The notes: a model not told the origin generated them from the sequence alone. A DNA stretch of 64,000 bases from an uncultured Nocardioides sp. (GCF_947488025.1 NZ_CANKYS010000005.1:124001-188000), one strand, 5' to 3'. Shown: positions 26,321 through 35,661, numbered from the stretch's first letter. Numbers and translations: made by a program.

Positions 26321-28738
26321 GTGCTGTCCCCCTGTCTCGGTCGTGACGACGTCCAGCGCGCGCTGCACGAAGCACTGGAGGAGTCCCGGTGGGTCACCGT
26401 CGTCGGCCCGCCCGGCAGCGGCAAGACGCTGCTCGTGCGCCACGTCGCCGCGACTTCGGCCGCCTCGTGGGTCGATGCGCGCAACCTGCGCACGATCGAC
26501 GACGTGCTGGTCGCGGCCCTCGAGAGCCTCGACGCGGAGACCGCACCCGGGGACTCGCTGGCGGGCGCCCTCAGCCGGGCGGTCGACGGCCGCGCGTGCC
26601 TGCTCGTGCTCGACGGTCTCGACCTCGACACGACCGCCGCCGGGCCGGTCCTCCAGTCCGTGCTCGAGGCCACCAACGACGCCCGCGTGGTGGTGACGGC
26701 ACTGACCACGGCCGGCCAGCGGGCGGAGTCCGTCGTACGCGTCGGACCGCTGCCGGTGCCCTCCCACCGCGCTCCGCTCGAGGGCCCCGCCGTCGAGATC
26801 TTCCTGCGCCGCATCCGCGCCGCCGGCGGGCAGCCGGTCGACCTGGCGGAGCAGGCGCACGAGGTACGCCGCCTGCTGCGCGCCACCGGTGGGCTGCCGC
26901 TGCTCATCGAGCAGGTCGCCGTGCAGTCCGCGCTCGTCGGGCTGAGCAACGCGATGTCGGCGGTCAGCCTCGACCAGGCGGTCGACTCCGCCCACGACCT
27001 CCTCGACGAGGCCAGCGCCACCGCCCTGCGGCGCATCGGGCTGCTCGACTTCCAGGTCGGGCTCGGGGTGCTCGCCCAGGTCCTCGACGTCACCGTCCGC
27101 GAAGCAGCCGACGTCGCCGGCAACCTGGTCCGCCGCAGCCTCCTCGAGCTCGACCCGCAGGGGCACTTCGACATGCTGTCACCGATCCGGGGTCGCGCCC
27201 GCGCCCTCGCCACGCCCGAGGACGAGGCAGCGGTCCGCGCCGGTCTGCTCGCCTGGTCGCAGGCCCACGCACCGACGCACGACAACTACGGAGCCGCCGA
27301 CGCCGAGTGGCTCAGCGACCTGCCGGCCATGCGCCACGCCGTGCTGACCGCGTGCGCGGACCCGGCCACGCGAGCGGAGGGCTACTCCGTCGCCAACCGG
27401 ATCTTCTCCTCGCTCTACACCTCGATGCGCGCCCGCGAGGCCGTCGAGATCCTCGAGGGTGCGCTCGCCAGCGGGGACGGGCCGGCCGCCATCGGCGCCC
27501 AGATCGCGCGACGCGCCGGCATCGCGGCCTCGGAGATGCGCGGCACCTACGAGGGGCTGTGGCTCCTCGCGCGCTCCGACGAGCACGCCTCCGCCGCACC
27601 GATCCCCGAGGAGCAGCTGTCCAAGACGGCGTCCATCCGCGCCGAGATGCACCTCGACGCGGGCGACCTGGCCAGCGCCGAGGCGGAGGCCCGGCGAGCG
27701 ATCGACCTCGACCCCGACGGCTCGATCACCCGCCAGGCGACCCGCACGCTGGCCGACGTCTACACCTCGCAGGGCCGCTTCGCCGAGGCCGCGGAGGCCG
27801 CCGCCGCCGCGATGCCCGCCCGCACGACCGGGGACGAGCGCTGGATCGACCTGTCGCTGCGCACCCTGCTGGCCCGGATCGCGCTCGAGCAGGGGCGCAT
27901 CGCCGAGGCGGTCGCCGCCACCCGGGCCGTGGTGGTGGAGGCCCGCGAGCTGGCGGAGGACCGGGTCGGGCTGCTCGCGGAGACCCTCCTGCGCGACCTC
28001 GACCCGACCTGGGTCGCCACCGACGTCGTCCGCGAGACCTTGCCGTGGGCCGTCCGCCTGCCGGTGCTCGCGCAGGACGGGCGGGACCTCCTGGTGCGGG
28101 GCGATGCCCGGCGGGCGGCGGGGCTGGCTGCCGACGTGGTGGCCCTCGCCGACTCCGCGCGGCTGGGACGCGACGGCGTCGACGCCCGCCTGCTCCTCGG
28201 CCGCGCGCTCGTCGACCTCGGCGACCTCGACCAGGCCACCACCACCTACCTCACCGCCCTCGACCACTGCCGCACGATGCGGCTGCCACTGCGGGCCGCC
28301 GACGTGCTCGACGGCCTCGCCGGGGTCGCCCGGGTGCGTGACCTGCCGGAGTCACGCGAGCTGGCCGCGGCGGCCTTCGCGCTGCGCACGCCGCGCAAGG
28401 CGGTGCGCTGGGGCTACTCCGCCGACTACGACGTGGTGCCGGCCGGCCGCGCGCCCCAGGAGTGGCTCGACGGCGACGACCTCTCGGCCGACGCGGTCGG
28501 CCTGATCACGGCCGTCCTCAGCCGCACGGCCTCCGCCCGCCCCTCGGTGCTCGACGCCCTCACCGCCGCCGAGCGACAGGTCGCCGAGCGGGTCGCGCAC
28601 GGACTGACGAGCCGGCAGATCGCCGAGGAGCTCTACGTCTCACCGCGCACCGTCGACGCGCACCTCACCCACATCTACCGCAAGCTCGACATCAACACCC
28701 GCGCCCGGCTCGCCGCGCTCGTGGTCGACAACCGCTGA
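26321..28738 (+). CDS. LuxR-family regulator with STAND/AAA-type ATPase domain
   Basis: An 805-residue LAL/MalT-like regulator. The P-loop GPPGSGKTLL (~27-36) and a Walker B-like LLVLDGLDL (~94-102) mark the NTPase; residues ~250-690 are Ala/Leu-rich helical repeats like TPRs; the C terminus (~740-800) is a LuxR HTH with LTAAERQVAERVAHGLTSRQ and SPRTVDAHLTHIYRKL. It presumably activates transcription after ligand and ATP binding. The GTG is six bases after TAGATT. Its stop lies in the first of two tandem hairpin repeats. No target is adjacent beyond its own promoter. Confidence 0.92.
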   Translation: MLSPCLGRDDVQRALHEALEESRWVTVVGPPGSGKTLLVRHVAATSAASWVDARNLRTIDDVLVAALESLDAETAPGDSLAGALSRAVDGRACLLVLDGLDLDTTAAGPVLQSVLEATNDARVVVTALTTAGQRAESVVRVGPLPVPSHRAPLEGPAVEIFLRRIRAAGGQPVDLAEQAHEVRRLLRATGGLPLLIEQVAVQSALVGLSNAMSAVSLDQAVDSAHDLLDEASATALRRIGLLDFQVGLGVLAQVLDVTVREAADVAGNLVRRSLLELDPQGHFDMLSPIRGRARALATPEDEAAVRAGLLAWSQAHAPTHDNYGAADAEWLSDLPAMRHAVLTACADPATRAEGYSVANRIFSSLYTSMRAREAVEILEGALASGDGPAAIGAQIARRAGIAASEMRGTYEGLWLLARSDEHASAAPIPEEQLSKTASIRAEMHLDAGDLASAEAEARRAIDLDPDGSITRQATRTLADVYTSQGRFAEAAEAAAAAMPARTTGDERWIDLSLRTLLARIALEQGRIAEAVAATRAVVVEARELAEDRVGLLAETLLRDLDPTWVATDVVRETLPWAVRLPVLAQDGRDLLVRGDARRAAGLAADVVALADSARLGRDGVDARLLLGRALVDLGDLDQATTTYLTALDHCRTMRLPLRAADVLDGLAGVARVRDLPESRELAAAAFALRTPRKAVRWGYSADYDVVPAGRAPQEWLDGDDLSADAVGLITAVLSRTASARPSVLDALTAAERQVAERVAHGLTSRQIAEELYVSPRTVDAHLTHIYRKLDINTRARLAALVVDNR

Positions 28739-28794
28739 CCGGGCACTTCCTGCCCGTCCTGCGTCCTGACCGGGCACTTCCTGCCCGTCCTGCG
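28735..28794 (+). repeat. Tandem 29-bp hairpin repeat at the end of the LuxR-type gene
   Basis: Two perfect 29-base copies (28735-28763 and 28766-28794, period 31) each contain the hairpin CGGGCA-CTTCC-TGCCCG (28740-28756 and 28771-28787). The first copy overlaps the stop codon of the LuxR-type gene. It may be a duplicated terminator or a small intergenic repeat. Confidence 0.7.
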
Positions 28795-28835
28795 CGTGCT
28801 GGCCGCCTGTCGGTGGACCGCTGCAGGATGACCCC

Positions 28836-29297
28836 ATGAGCCGAACCATCCAGGTGACCTTCGACGCCCACGACCCCGAGTCGCTGTCCCGCTTCTGGGC
28901 CGACGCCATGGGCTACGTCAACCCACCCCCGCCCGGGCGCGAGCTCGCGCCGGGCCAGGACCCCTTCGACGCGTGGCACGACTTCCTGCACGAGGTCGGT
29001 GTGCCGGAGTCGGAGTGGAACTCCGCGTCCGCGGCGCAGGATCCCGACGGCGACGGGCCCCGCCTGTTCTTCCAGCGGGTCCCGGAGGACAAGTCGGCGA
29101 AGAACCGGGTCCACCTCGACCTACGCGCGGCGCCGGGGCTCGAGGGCGAGGAGCGGATGGCCGCCCTCGAGGCCGAGTGCGAGCGCCTGGTCGCCCTCGG
29201 CGCGACCCGGGTCGAGCGGCACGAGCCCGCTCCACCCATGACCGCCGGCCACCTCGTGATGGCCGACCCGGAGGGCAACGAGTTCTGCCTCGACTGA
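28836..29297 (+). CDS. VOC-family (glyoxalase-like) protein
   Basis: A 153-residue single-domain VOC protein: QVTFDAHDPESLSRFWADAMG at the start, RLFFQRVPEDKSAKNRVHLDL in the middle with a probable metal-ligand His, and MADPEGNEFCLD at the end. It belongs to the glyoxalase-like group with no assigned substrate. CAGGAT lies six bases before the ATG. It stands alone between the repeat pair and the hairpin cluster. Confidence 0.85.
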   Translation: MSRTIQVTFDAHDPESLSRFWADAMGYVNPPPPGRELAPGQDPFDAWHDFLHEVGVPESEWNSASAAQDPDGDGPRLFFQRVPEDKSAKNRVHLDLRAAPGLEGEERMAALEAECERLVALGATRVERHEPAPPMTAGHLVMADPEGNEFCLD

Positions 29298-29303
29298 CCC
29301 GCG

Positions 29304-29463
29304 CGTACGACCGACCGCGCCGTCGTCGTCGTACGGAATCGGCCGACGCCTCAGCGTCATACGACCCCGCACCTATCGGTTCCGGCCCGTATGACGTCGC
29401 GCTGCCCGGCACCCCAGCGTCAGACGAACCCGCACCCGTGAGTGCCGGTTCGTATGACGCTGG
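29304..29463. repeat. Cluster of three related hairpins (REP-like) between convergent genes
   Basis: The 215-base gap between the VOC gene and the convergent dehydrogenase gene holds three inverted repeats: CGTACGAC/GTCGTACG (29304-29335); CAGCGTCATACG with CGTATGACG (29352-29404); and a 17-bp stem, one mismatch, CCAGCGTCAGACGAAC with GTTCGTATGACGCTGG (29414-29463). The last two are also direct relatives, sharing CAGCGTCA-ACGA-CCCGCACC. They could act as a bidirectional terminator or be copies of a dispersed element. Confidence 0.7.
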
Positions 29464-29512
29464 CCGCCCCGGGAGCCGAGCGGACAGCAGCCGAGCGGAC
29501 GGCAGCCGGGGG

Positions 29513-31315
29513 CTACCGCGCGCTGTAGTCGCGGAAGCCGCGACCGGCCTTGCGGCCGAGGTAGCCGGCGGTCACCAGGTGCTCGAGCAGCGGTGCCGGG
29601 GCGAACCCCGGCTCGCGGAACTCGAGGTAGAGCTCGCGCTGGATGGCCAGCGACACGTCGTTGCCGACCACGTCGAGCAGCTCGAACGGCCCCATCGGGA
29701 GGGCGCAGCCCTGCTTCATGGCGGTGTCGATGTCGTCGGCGGTCGCGTAGTGCGCCTCGAGCATCTTCACCGCGTCGTTGAGGTAGGGGAAGAGCAGCGC
29801 GTTGACGATGAAGCCGGAGCGGTCACCGCACCGCACCGCCACCTTGCCGACCTTCTCGCACAGCGCCAGCACGGTCTCGGTGACGGCCTCGTCGGTGGCG
29901 ACGGTGGAGACGACCTCGACCAGCTTCATGATCGCGGCGGGGTTGAAGAAGTGCATCCCGATGACGTCCTGCGGGCGCTTCGTCACCCTGGCCATCGAGA
30001 TGATCGGCAGCGACGAGGTGGTGGTCGCCAGGATGGCGCCGGCGCCACCTCGACCACCCGTGCAGATCTCGTCGAGGTTCTCGAACAGCGTGGTCTTGAT
30101 GGCGAGGTCCTCGGCGATCGCCTCGACGACGAGGTCGACGTCCCTGAGGTCGTCGAGCGAGGTCGTGCCGCGCACGCGACCGAGGACCTCGGCCTTCTGC
30201 TCCTCGGTGGCCCGCCCGCGCTGGATCTGCTTGTCGAAGCTCTTCGTGATGGCGGCCACGACGCCGTCCACCTTGTCCTGTCCCCGGCCGGTGAAGACCA
30301 CGTCGTAGCCCGCCTTGGCGAACACCTCGACGATCCCCGACGCCATCGTGCCGGTGCCCACGACGCCCACCAGCGCGATGTCGTGGCGCAGCTGCGGCTT
30401 GTCCTCGGCGCTCGGGGTGTGGGCGTCGGCGACGACGACCGGGCTGTCGGGCGCCTCGTAGGTGTAGAAGCCGCGGCCCGACTTGCGGCCGAGCAGACCG
30501 GCGGTGACGTACTGCTTGAGGATCGGCGCCGGGGCGTGCAGCCGGTCGCGGCCCTGCTTGTACATCGTGTCGAGGATCTCGTACGCCGTGTCGAGGCCGA
30601 TCAGGTCGAGCAGTGCGAGCGGGCCCATGGGGTAGCCGCAGCCGAAGCGCATGGCGGCGTCGATGTCCTCGCGGGAGGCGTACCTGCCCTCGTACATCGC
30701 GACCGCGTGGTTGAGGTAGCCGAACAGGAGCGTGTTGGCGATGAAGCCGGCCTTGTCGCCGCAGACGACCGGGTTCTTGCCGAGGTCGACCAGGAGCGCC
30801 TGGACCGAGGCGAGCACGTCGGGCTCGGTGACGACGGTGCGGATGATCTCGACGAGGTTCTGCACGGGCGCCGGGTTGAAGAAGTGGACGCCCACGACCC
30901 GCCCGGGGCGGGCGTTGGCGGTGGAGATCTCGGTGACGCTGAGCGAGGAGGTGTTGGTCGCCAGCACGGCGTCGGGGCGGACGATGCCGTCCAGCGTCCG
31001 GAAGATCGACTTCTTGACCTCGAGCGACTCGACCACGGCCTCGACGACCAGGTCGGCGTCGGCGAGGTCGTGCATGTCGGTGGTGAGCGTGATCCGGCCG
31101 AGCAGCTCGTCGGCCTGCTCCTGCGTCATCTTCTCGCGCTTCACCGCGCGCCCGGTGGAGTGCTCGAGGTGCTCGCGTCCACGCTGCACGGCCGCCTCGT
31201 TGACCTCGACGCCGATGACCGCGTAGCCGTTGCGGGCGAAGACCTCGGCGATGCCGGCGCCCATGGTGCCGAGGCCGATCACGCCGACCGTGGTGAACGC
31301 AGGTGTCTCAGTCAT
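29513..31315 (-). CDS. Tandemly duplicated 3-hydroxyacyl-CoA dehydrogenase
   Basis: A 600-residue protein made of two complete 3-hydroxybutyryl-CoA dehydrogenase units. Unit 1 (~1-300) has [11 protein letters not shown] and the catalytic His in [10 protein letters not shown]; unit 2 (~315-600) has [11 protein letters not shown] and [10 protein letters not shown]. Each unit ends with a [11 protein letters not shown] or [17 protein letters not shown] helix. Single-unit enzymes are about 285-300 residues. Both units keep the nucleotide loop and the catalytic His, so both could be active. It would make acetoacetyl-CoA/3-hydroxybutyryl-CoA, upstream of Ccr. GAGCAT is six bases before the ATG. Confidence 0.92.
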   Translation of the reverse strand: MTETPAFTTVGVIGLGTMGAGIAEVFARNGYAVIGVEVNEAAVQRGREHLEHSTGRAVKREKMTQEQADELLGRITLTTDMHDLADADLVVEAVVESLEVKKSIFRTLDGIVRPDAVLATNTSSLSVTEISTANARPGRVVGVHFFNPAPVQNLVEIIRTVVTEPDVLASVQALLVDLGKNPVVCGDKAGFIANTLLFGYLNHAVAMYEGRYASREDIDAAMRFGCGYPMGPLALLDLIGLDTAYEILDTMYKQGRDRLHAPAPILKQYVTAGLLGRKSGRGFYTYEAPDSPVVVADAHTPSAEDKPQLRHDIALVGVVGTGTMASGIVEVFAKAGYDVVFTGRGQDKVDGVVAAITKSFDKQIQRGRATEEQKAEVLGRVRGTTSLDDLRDVDLVVEAIAEDLAIKTTLFENLDEICTGGRGGAGAILATTTSSLPIISMARVTKRPQDVIGMHFFNPAAIMKLVEVVSTVATDEAVTETVLALCEKVGKVAVRCGDRSGFIVNALLFPYLNDAVKMLEAHYATADDIDTAMKQGCALPMGPFELLDVVGNDVSLAIQRELYLEFREPGFAPAPLLEHLVTAGYLGRKAGRGFRDYSAR

Positions 31316-31361
31316 GGACGCATGCTCCCATGCTGTCCGGGCATCACGGATGTGGGAAGCG

Positions 31362-32456
31362 TCACGCCGGTGGGGCCGCGGGCGGCCGGACGACGCGGAC
31401 CTCGTCGCCCGGTCGGACCGGACCGGGGCGCACGACCCTGGCACAGAGCCCGCGCAGCCGGCGGGGCTTTCCCTCGGGTCCGTTGACGAAGGCCAGCGCG
31501 TCCTTCCCGAAGCGGGCGATGAACTTGCCGCAGCCGTTGTGCGGCTGGTCGGTGACCACGATGACCGCGCCGTCGGGGCCGCCGATGTGCAGCTCGCTCC
31601 ACGCCGGCAGGTGGGCATGGGACAGGTCGAGGTCGACGAACATCTGGTCGCCCGCGAGCTGCTCGCGCGCGGGGTCCTGGGCGAGGAACTCGACCAGGCG
31701 GTGGTTCATCAGGTTGAGCTGCATGTCGGGGTGCGGCGAGCCGTCCGGCGTCCGGCGACTCCCCCGCTCGGACCACGTGTCACCCACCAGCCCCTCGGTG
31801 ACGTCGAGGTGACCGACGTCGAGCACCTCCCGCCCGCCCGGTCCCGGTCGGCGTACGACCGCACGGAGCGTCCCGACGTCGCGCGGGCTCGCGTCGATCG
31901 TGGGCAGGAAGCCGGCGATCTCGTCCGTGGTGCGGTGGGGCCGGAGCACCCGCCGCATCCAGATCCGCCGACCGTGTCGCGAGAGCCCGAGCCGTTCCTC
32001 CTCCTCCGAGATCGCGAGCTGGGACGCCGTGCGGGGGTCGTCCTCGGCGAACTCGACGAAGCCGTGACGGGCGTAGAAGGGGGCGTTCCACGCGATGTCG
32101 GCGTACGTCGTCAGGGTCAGCGAGCCGTGCCCCTTGAGCGTCGCGCGTTGGGCGGCCGCCTCCAGCAGCGCAGCCCCGACACCTCGACGGGCATGGTCGG
32201 GGTGCACCGAGACCTGGTCCAGGTGGGCGTGCGACTCGAGGTCGCGGACGTGCGCGAAGCCGACCGCGGGGTCCCCCGCGACGAGGAGGAAGCCCGGCCC
32301 GGCCGCGCGGACGTGCCCGCTCACCGCCGGGGAGGCCAGTGCGTCGCCGGCGAGGTCTCCCAGGACCGCCTCGAACATCGCGAGCCCGGAGTCCTCAATG
32401 GCCGCGAGCAGAGGGAGGTCGCGCGCCCGCGCGGGGCGTACTGCGTGGTCGGTCAC
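31362..32456 (-). CDS. GNAT acetyltransferase-MOSC domain fusion
   Basis: A 364-residue protein in one uninterrupted frame. Residues ~1-165 are a GNAT acetyltransferase ([19 protein letters not shown]; acetyl-CoA loop [24 protein letters not shown]). Residues ~195-364 are a MOSC domain ([44 protein letters not shown], and [14 protein letters not shown] with the conserved sulfur-carrier Cys). MOSC domains act in sulfur delivery to molybdenum cofactor or in N-hydroxylated compound reduction. The GTG is six bases after TACAGT, and the gene is divergent from nucS. Acceptor substrate unknown. Confidence 0.88.
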   Translation of the reverse strand: MTDHAVRPARARDLPLLAAIEDSGLAMFEAVLGDLAGDALASPAVSGHVRAAGPGFLLVAGDPAVGFAHVRDLESHAHLDQVSVHPDHARRGVGAALLEAAAQRATLKGHGSLTLTTYADIAWNAPFYARHGFVEFAEDDPRTASQLAISEEEERLGLSRHGRRIWMRRVLRPHRTTDEIAGFLPTIDASPRDVGTLRAVVRRPGPGGREVLDVGHLDVTEGLVGDTWSERGSRRTPDGSPHPDMQLNLMNHRLVEFLAQDPAREQLAGDQMFVDLDLSHAHLPAWSELHIGGPDGAVIVVTDQPHNGCGKFIARFGKDALAFVNGPEGKPRRLRGLCARVVRPGPVRPGDEVRVVRPPAAPPA

Positions 32457-32462
32457 GAGGTC

Positions 32463-32472
32463 ACTGTAGATT
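32463..32472. promoter_or_regulatory. Overlapping divergent -10 elements between GNAT-MOSC and nucS
   Basis: Minus-strand TACAGT (32468-32463) is six bases before the GTG at 32456. Plus-strand TAGATT (32467-32472) is eight bases before the GTG at 32481. The two hexamers share the central TA pair, so polymerase cannot occupy both at once; the two genes would compete for initiation. Confidence 0.55.
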
Positions 32473-32480
32473 CGCCCGTC

Positions 32481-33167
32481 GTGAGGATCGTCGTCGCACG
32501 CTGCCAGGTGGACTACGCCGGACGGCTCTCGGCCCACCTGCCGCTCGCCACCCGCGTCCTGATGCTGAAGTCGGACGGGTCGGTCCTGATCCACTCCGAC
32601 GGCGGCTCCTACAAGCCGCTCAACTGGATGTCGCCGCCGTGCACCGTGCGCGAGGGCGTCTCCGAGGACGGCCAGGCCGAGTGGCTGGTGACCGCGACGA
32701 AGTCAGACGACACCCTGCGCATCCTCATCGACGAGGTGCTGCACGACACCTCGCACGACCTGGGCGTCGACCCGGGGCTGCAGAAGGACGGCGTGGAGAA
32801 GCACCTGCAGGAGCTCCTCGCGGAGCACCCGGCCAGTCTTGCCGACGGCCTCACCCTCGTGCGCCGGGAGTACATGACCGCCATCGGCCCGGTCGACCTG
32901 ATGTGCCGCGACGCCGACGGCCTCTCGGTCGCGGTGGAGATCAAGCGGCGCGGTGAGATCGACGGCGTCGAGCAGCTCACCCGCTACCTCGAGCTCCTCA
33001 ACCGCGACCCGCTGCTCACCACGAGGGGGCCGGTCCGCGGGATCTACGCCGCCCAGGAGATCAAGCCCCAGGCCCGCGTGCTCGCCACCGACCGCGGCAT
33101 CGCCTGCGCCCTCGTCGACTACGACGCCCTCCGCGGGATGGACGACGCCGAGCACCGGCTCTTCTGA
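32481..33167 (+). CDS. nucS: Mismatch-specific endonuclease NucS
   Basis: A 228-residue NucS/EndoMS, the nuclease of the non-canonical mismatch repair used by actinobacteria that lack MutS-MutL. It cuts both strands at mismatches. The N-terminal DNA-binding half holds [17 protein letters not shown]; the C-terminal nuclease half has the RecB-like residues Asp139 (GPVDLMCRD), Glu153 and Lys155 ([13 protein letters not shown]). The extreme C terminus, HRLF, fits the beta-clamp binding tail. The GTG start gives the family N terminus. The stop overlaps the DUF952 gene by one base. Confidence 0.96.
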   Translation: MRIVVARCQVDYAGRLSAHLPLATRVLMLKSDGSVLIHSDGGSYKPLNWMSPPCTVREGVSEDGQAEWLVTATKSDDTLRILIDEVLHDTSHDLGVDPGLQKDGVEKHLQELLAEHPASLADGLTLVRREYMTAIGPVDLMCRDADGLSVAVEIKRRGEIDGVEQLTRYLELLNRDPLLTTRGPVRGIYAAQEIKPQARVLATDRGIACALVDYDALRGMDDAEHRLF

Positions 33168-33610
33168 TGGTGCCCGAGCGCATCTTCCACATCGCCACGG
33201 ACGCGGACTGGCGGCGGACGCTCCAGACCGGGACCTACACCACCTCGACCATGGGGCGCAGCCTCGACGAGGAGGGCTTCATCCACGCCAGCCGGCGTGA
33301 CCAGGTGCCGGGCGTCTTCGACCGCTACTACCGCGGCGCCGGCGAGCACCTCGTGCTGCTCACCATCGACCCGGCCCGGCTCACCGGCGCCGAGGTACGG
33401 GTCGAGCCCGTCGGCGACGACACCTACCCCCACGTCTACGGACCGATCGACCGCGGAGCCGTTGTCGACGTGACGCCGCTCGACCGGCACGGCCGGCCCG
33501 AGACGCTCACGTCGCTGTGGGTGAAGGGGATGGCCGTACGCATGGGCGTGGCGCTCGTCGTGATGCTCGGGCTCGCGGCCCTGCTGTGGGCCCTCGGCGT
33601 CACCCGCTGA
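33167..33610 (+). CDS. DUF952 protein with C-terminal membrane anchor
   Basis: A 147-residue protein: a DUF952 domain (~1-115; RIFHIATDADWRRTLQTGTY, EEGFIHASRRDQVPGV, LVLLTIDPARL, FPHVYGPI-like YPHVYGPIDRGAVV) followed by a single transmembrane helix (VALVVMLGLAALLWALGV). DUF952 resembles ADP-ribosyltransferase-like folds but its function is unsettled. The anchor is an addition to the soluble family. Its ATG overlaps the nucS stop (TGATG), so translation is coupled to nucS. It overlaps the phosphatase gene by 11 bases tail-to-tail. Confidence 0.82.
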   Translation: MVPERIFHIATDADWRRTLQTGTYTTSTMGRSLDEEGFIHASRRDQVPGVFDRYYRGAGEHLVLLTIDPARLTGAEVRVEPVGDDTYPHVYGPIDRGAVVDVTPLDRHGRPETLTSLWVKGMAVRMGVALVVMLGLAALLWALGVTR

Positions 33611-34214
33611 CCGACTGACCTGCCCACGAGCGCGCCACCCACCCGTCGGCGTCGGCCTCCAGCGCGACCACGCCGCAGTTGGGCAGGGGCAGGTCGCGGG
33701 TGTGGTCGGGCGCCAGGTTGCGCGCCAGCAGCGGCAGCACCATGCACATCACCCCGCCGTGGCTGACGACCAGCACGGACTCGCCGCGGTGCGCGTCGGC
33801 GACCTCCTCGAGGACGGCCCGGTACCGCGCGAGCACCTCGAGCCCGCTCTCGCCCCCGGGGATGCGCGCGGAGAGGTCACCGCCCAGCCAGGCGGCGAAG
33901 GTCGCCGCGAAGGGGTCGGGGTCGCCCGTGGTCCCGGCGGCGTCGCCGACGCCGAACTCGCGCAGCCCGGTGCGTACGACGACGTCGACGCCGAGCCGCG
34001 CGGCGACGATCTCCGCCGTCTGCACCGCCCGCGACATGTCGCTCGTCCAGACCCGGTCGATGCGTTCGCCCCGGAGGCTCTCACCCAGCTCGTGCGACTG
34101 GGCACGCCCGAGGGAGCTCAGCCAGCCGCCGGCGTCGCTGAGCAGCTCGCTCTCGTAGTCGGCCGCGCCGTGCCGGGCCACGATGATCCGGGCGGCGCAC
34201 TGCAGGTCACCCAT
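33600..34214 (-). CDS. Histidine phosphatase family protein
   Basis: A 204-residue phosphoglycerate-mutase-like phosphatase. The phospho-acceptor His is in IIVARHGAAD (~11-20), the second catalytic His in LVVSHGGVMC, with TSDMSRAVQTAE between them. The ATG at 34214 overlaps the end of the upstream oxidase gene by eight bases; a longer start at 34241 would begin inside it. Substrate unknown. Confidence 0.88.
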   Translation of the reverse strand: MGDLQCAARIIVARHGAADYESELLSDAGGWLSSLGRAQSHELGESLRGERIDRVWTSDMSRAVQTAEIVAARLGVDVVVRTGLREFGVGDAAGTTGDPDPFAATFAAWLGGDLSARIPGGESGLEVLARYRAVLEEVADAHRGESVLVVSHGGVMCMVLPLLARNLAPDHTRDLPLPNCGVVALEADADGWVARSWAGQSVSG

Positions 34215-35118
34215 CGGCCAGGCCCACCACGTCGTCGGCACAGCCCCAGCTCACGGTCACACCGCAGCCGCCGTGGCCGTAGCAGTGGACGACCTCGCCG
34301 ACCCGCTCGAGGCGCACCGACGGGCGACCGGGCCGCAGCCCGACCTTGTGACGCAGCACGCGGGCGCCGGCCAGGCGCGGCTCGATCCGCGCTGCCCGCT
34401 CGAGGATCGACGCGGCCACCGCCGGGTCGGGGGTCCGACTCCACTCCCCCTCGACCGCCGTCCCGCCCAGCACGACGTCGTGGGCGCGCGGGACCACGTA
34501 CGACGGGGTCTCGGCGTCGATCCACCAGCGGTCGATCCCCACCTGCTCCACCAGCACGACCTGACCACGCACGGGCGACACCGTGTGGTCACCGCCCAGG
34601 AGGCGCGCCCCGATGCCGCTGGCGTTGACGACCAGGGCGTCCCCCGTGGGCAGCGCGGACAGGTTCATCCGGGTGACGGTGCCGCCGAGCTGCTCGACCC
34701 GGGCGGAGAGCCAGCGGAGGTAGACCGGCATCTCGATCACCGGAGTGCGCATCGTCAGGCCGGACGCATACCCCGCGGGCAGGCTGGTCTCGCGGTCGGG
34801 TCCGGCGCCCGGGGGCAGGGCGTCGCGCCACCACAGGTCGCCGGACGACTCGCGGAAGAGCTCGGTGCCGGTGCGCATGACCACGCCGGCCGACTCGTCG
34901 TCGCACAGCTCCGCGAAGGCGTCGTACGCCGCCCGCGCCCACCTGACGACGTGCTCCTGCGGCCTGGAGTAGGGCGACCAGACAGCCGCAGCGACCGACG
35001 ACGTCGTCTCCAGCGGCAGGTCGCGCCCGACCACGTCGACTCGGTGTCCCGCCTCGAGCAGACGCACGGCGCAGGACAGGCCGATCACGCCGGCCCCCAC
35101 CACGATCACGCGTCGCAT
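34207..35118 (-). CDS. D-amino-acid oxidase-like FAD-dependent oxidoreductase
   Basis: A 303-residue DAAO/DASPO-type flavoprotein. The FAD-binding Rossmann motif is VIVVGAGVIGLSCAVRLLEAG at the N terminus, SVAAAVWSPY is the typical second contact, and the C-terminal HCYGHGGCGVTVSWG closes the FAD site as in DAAOs. It should oxidise a D-amino acid or glycine to the imino acid with O2. It is followed by the phosphatase gene in an overlapping pair. CAGACT is six bases before the ATG. Substrate preference cannot be read from sequence. Confidence 0.9.
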   Translation of the reverse strand: MRRVIVVGAGVIGLSCAVRLLEAGHRVDVVGRDLPLETTSSVAAAVWSPYSRPQEHVVRWARAAYDAFAELCDDESAGVVMRTGTELFRESSGDLWWRDALPPGAGPDRETSLPAGYASGLTMRTPVIEMPVYLRWLSARVEQLGGTVTRMNLSALPTGDALVVNASGIGARLLGGDHTVSPVRGQVVLVEQVGIDRWWIDAETPSYVVPRAHDVVLGGTAVEGEWSRTPDPAVAASILERAARIEPRLAGARVLRHKVGLRPGRPSVRLERVGEVVHCYGHGGCGVTVSWGCADDVVGLADG

Positions 35119-35130
35119 GGGAGCAGTCTG

Positions 35131-35661
35131 TCAGCCTCCGGCGCCGGCTTGGCGCGGAGCCGTGGGGTCCTCGCCCTCGCCGCCGTGCTCGCGGGCGACG
35201 TACTCCTCGATGTCCTCGATGTCGTCGCGGTTGCGGCTGGCGACGGCCAGCAGGTCGCTCATCGTGGCGACCTCCTCGACCTGCTCCTTGATGAACCACT
35301 GCATGAACTGCTCCGAGGCGAAGTCGCCCTCGTCACGCGCGGTGCGCAGCAGGCCGTTGATCTGGTCGGTGACCCGACGCTCCTGGGCCAGGGCGAGCTC
35401 GACCGGTGCCACGAGGTCGGGAAAGACCGACGTGGGTGCGTCAACGGCCGGGATGACGACGTCGGCGTCGGTGTCGACGAGGTACTGCACCATCATCATC
35501 GCGTGCCCGCGCTCCTCGAGCGCCTGCTCGTAGAAGAAGGCCGCCATGCGGGGCATCGTCAGCGCGTCGTAGTAGATGGCGCAGGCGAGGTACTGGTTGT
35601 GGGCGGCGAGCTCGTTGCCGATCTGGGCGTTGAGCTGCTCGACGAAGCGGGCGGCGGGCAC
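35131..35661 (-). CDS. Ferritin
   Basis: A 176-residue ferritin-like four-helix bundle. Ferroxidase ligands are visible: Glu in NAQIGNELAAHNQYL, the Glu-Glu...His of YEQALEERGHAMMM, and the Glu/Gln in LALAQERRVTDQ. Length and helix order fit the non-haem ferritin family; no haem-binding Met marks it as bacterioferritin. A ~25-residue acidic C-terminal tail is added. The GTG start has GAGGAG seven bases upstream. It is 47 bases downstream of the small Cys/Lys-rich gene on the same strand and probably shares its iron-box promoter. Confidence 0.92.
   Translation of the reverse strand: MPAARFVEQLNAQIGNELAAHNQYLACAIYYDALTMPRMAAFFYEQALEERGHAMMMVQYLVDTDADVVIPAVDAPTSVFPDLVAPVELALAQERRVTDQINGLLRTARDEGDFASEQFMQWFIKEQVEEVATMSDLLAVASRNRDDIEDIEEYVAREHGGEGEDPTAPRQAGAGG

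Noticed and set aside
28735..28794. CRISPR-like repeat pair
   Set aside because: Only two copies, with a two-base spacer and overlapping a stop codon; no cas genes in the window.
31362..32456. Frameshift joining separate GNAT and MOSC genes
   Set aside because: The frame is continuous with no internal stop or start-like junction, and both domains are complete, so a real fusion is the simpler reading.
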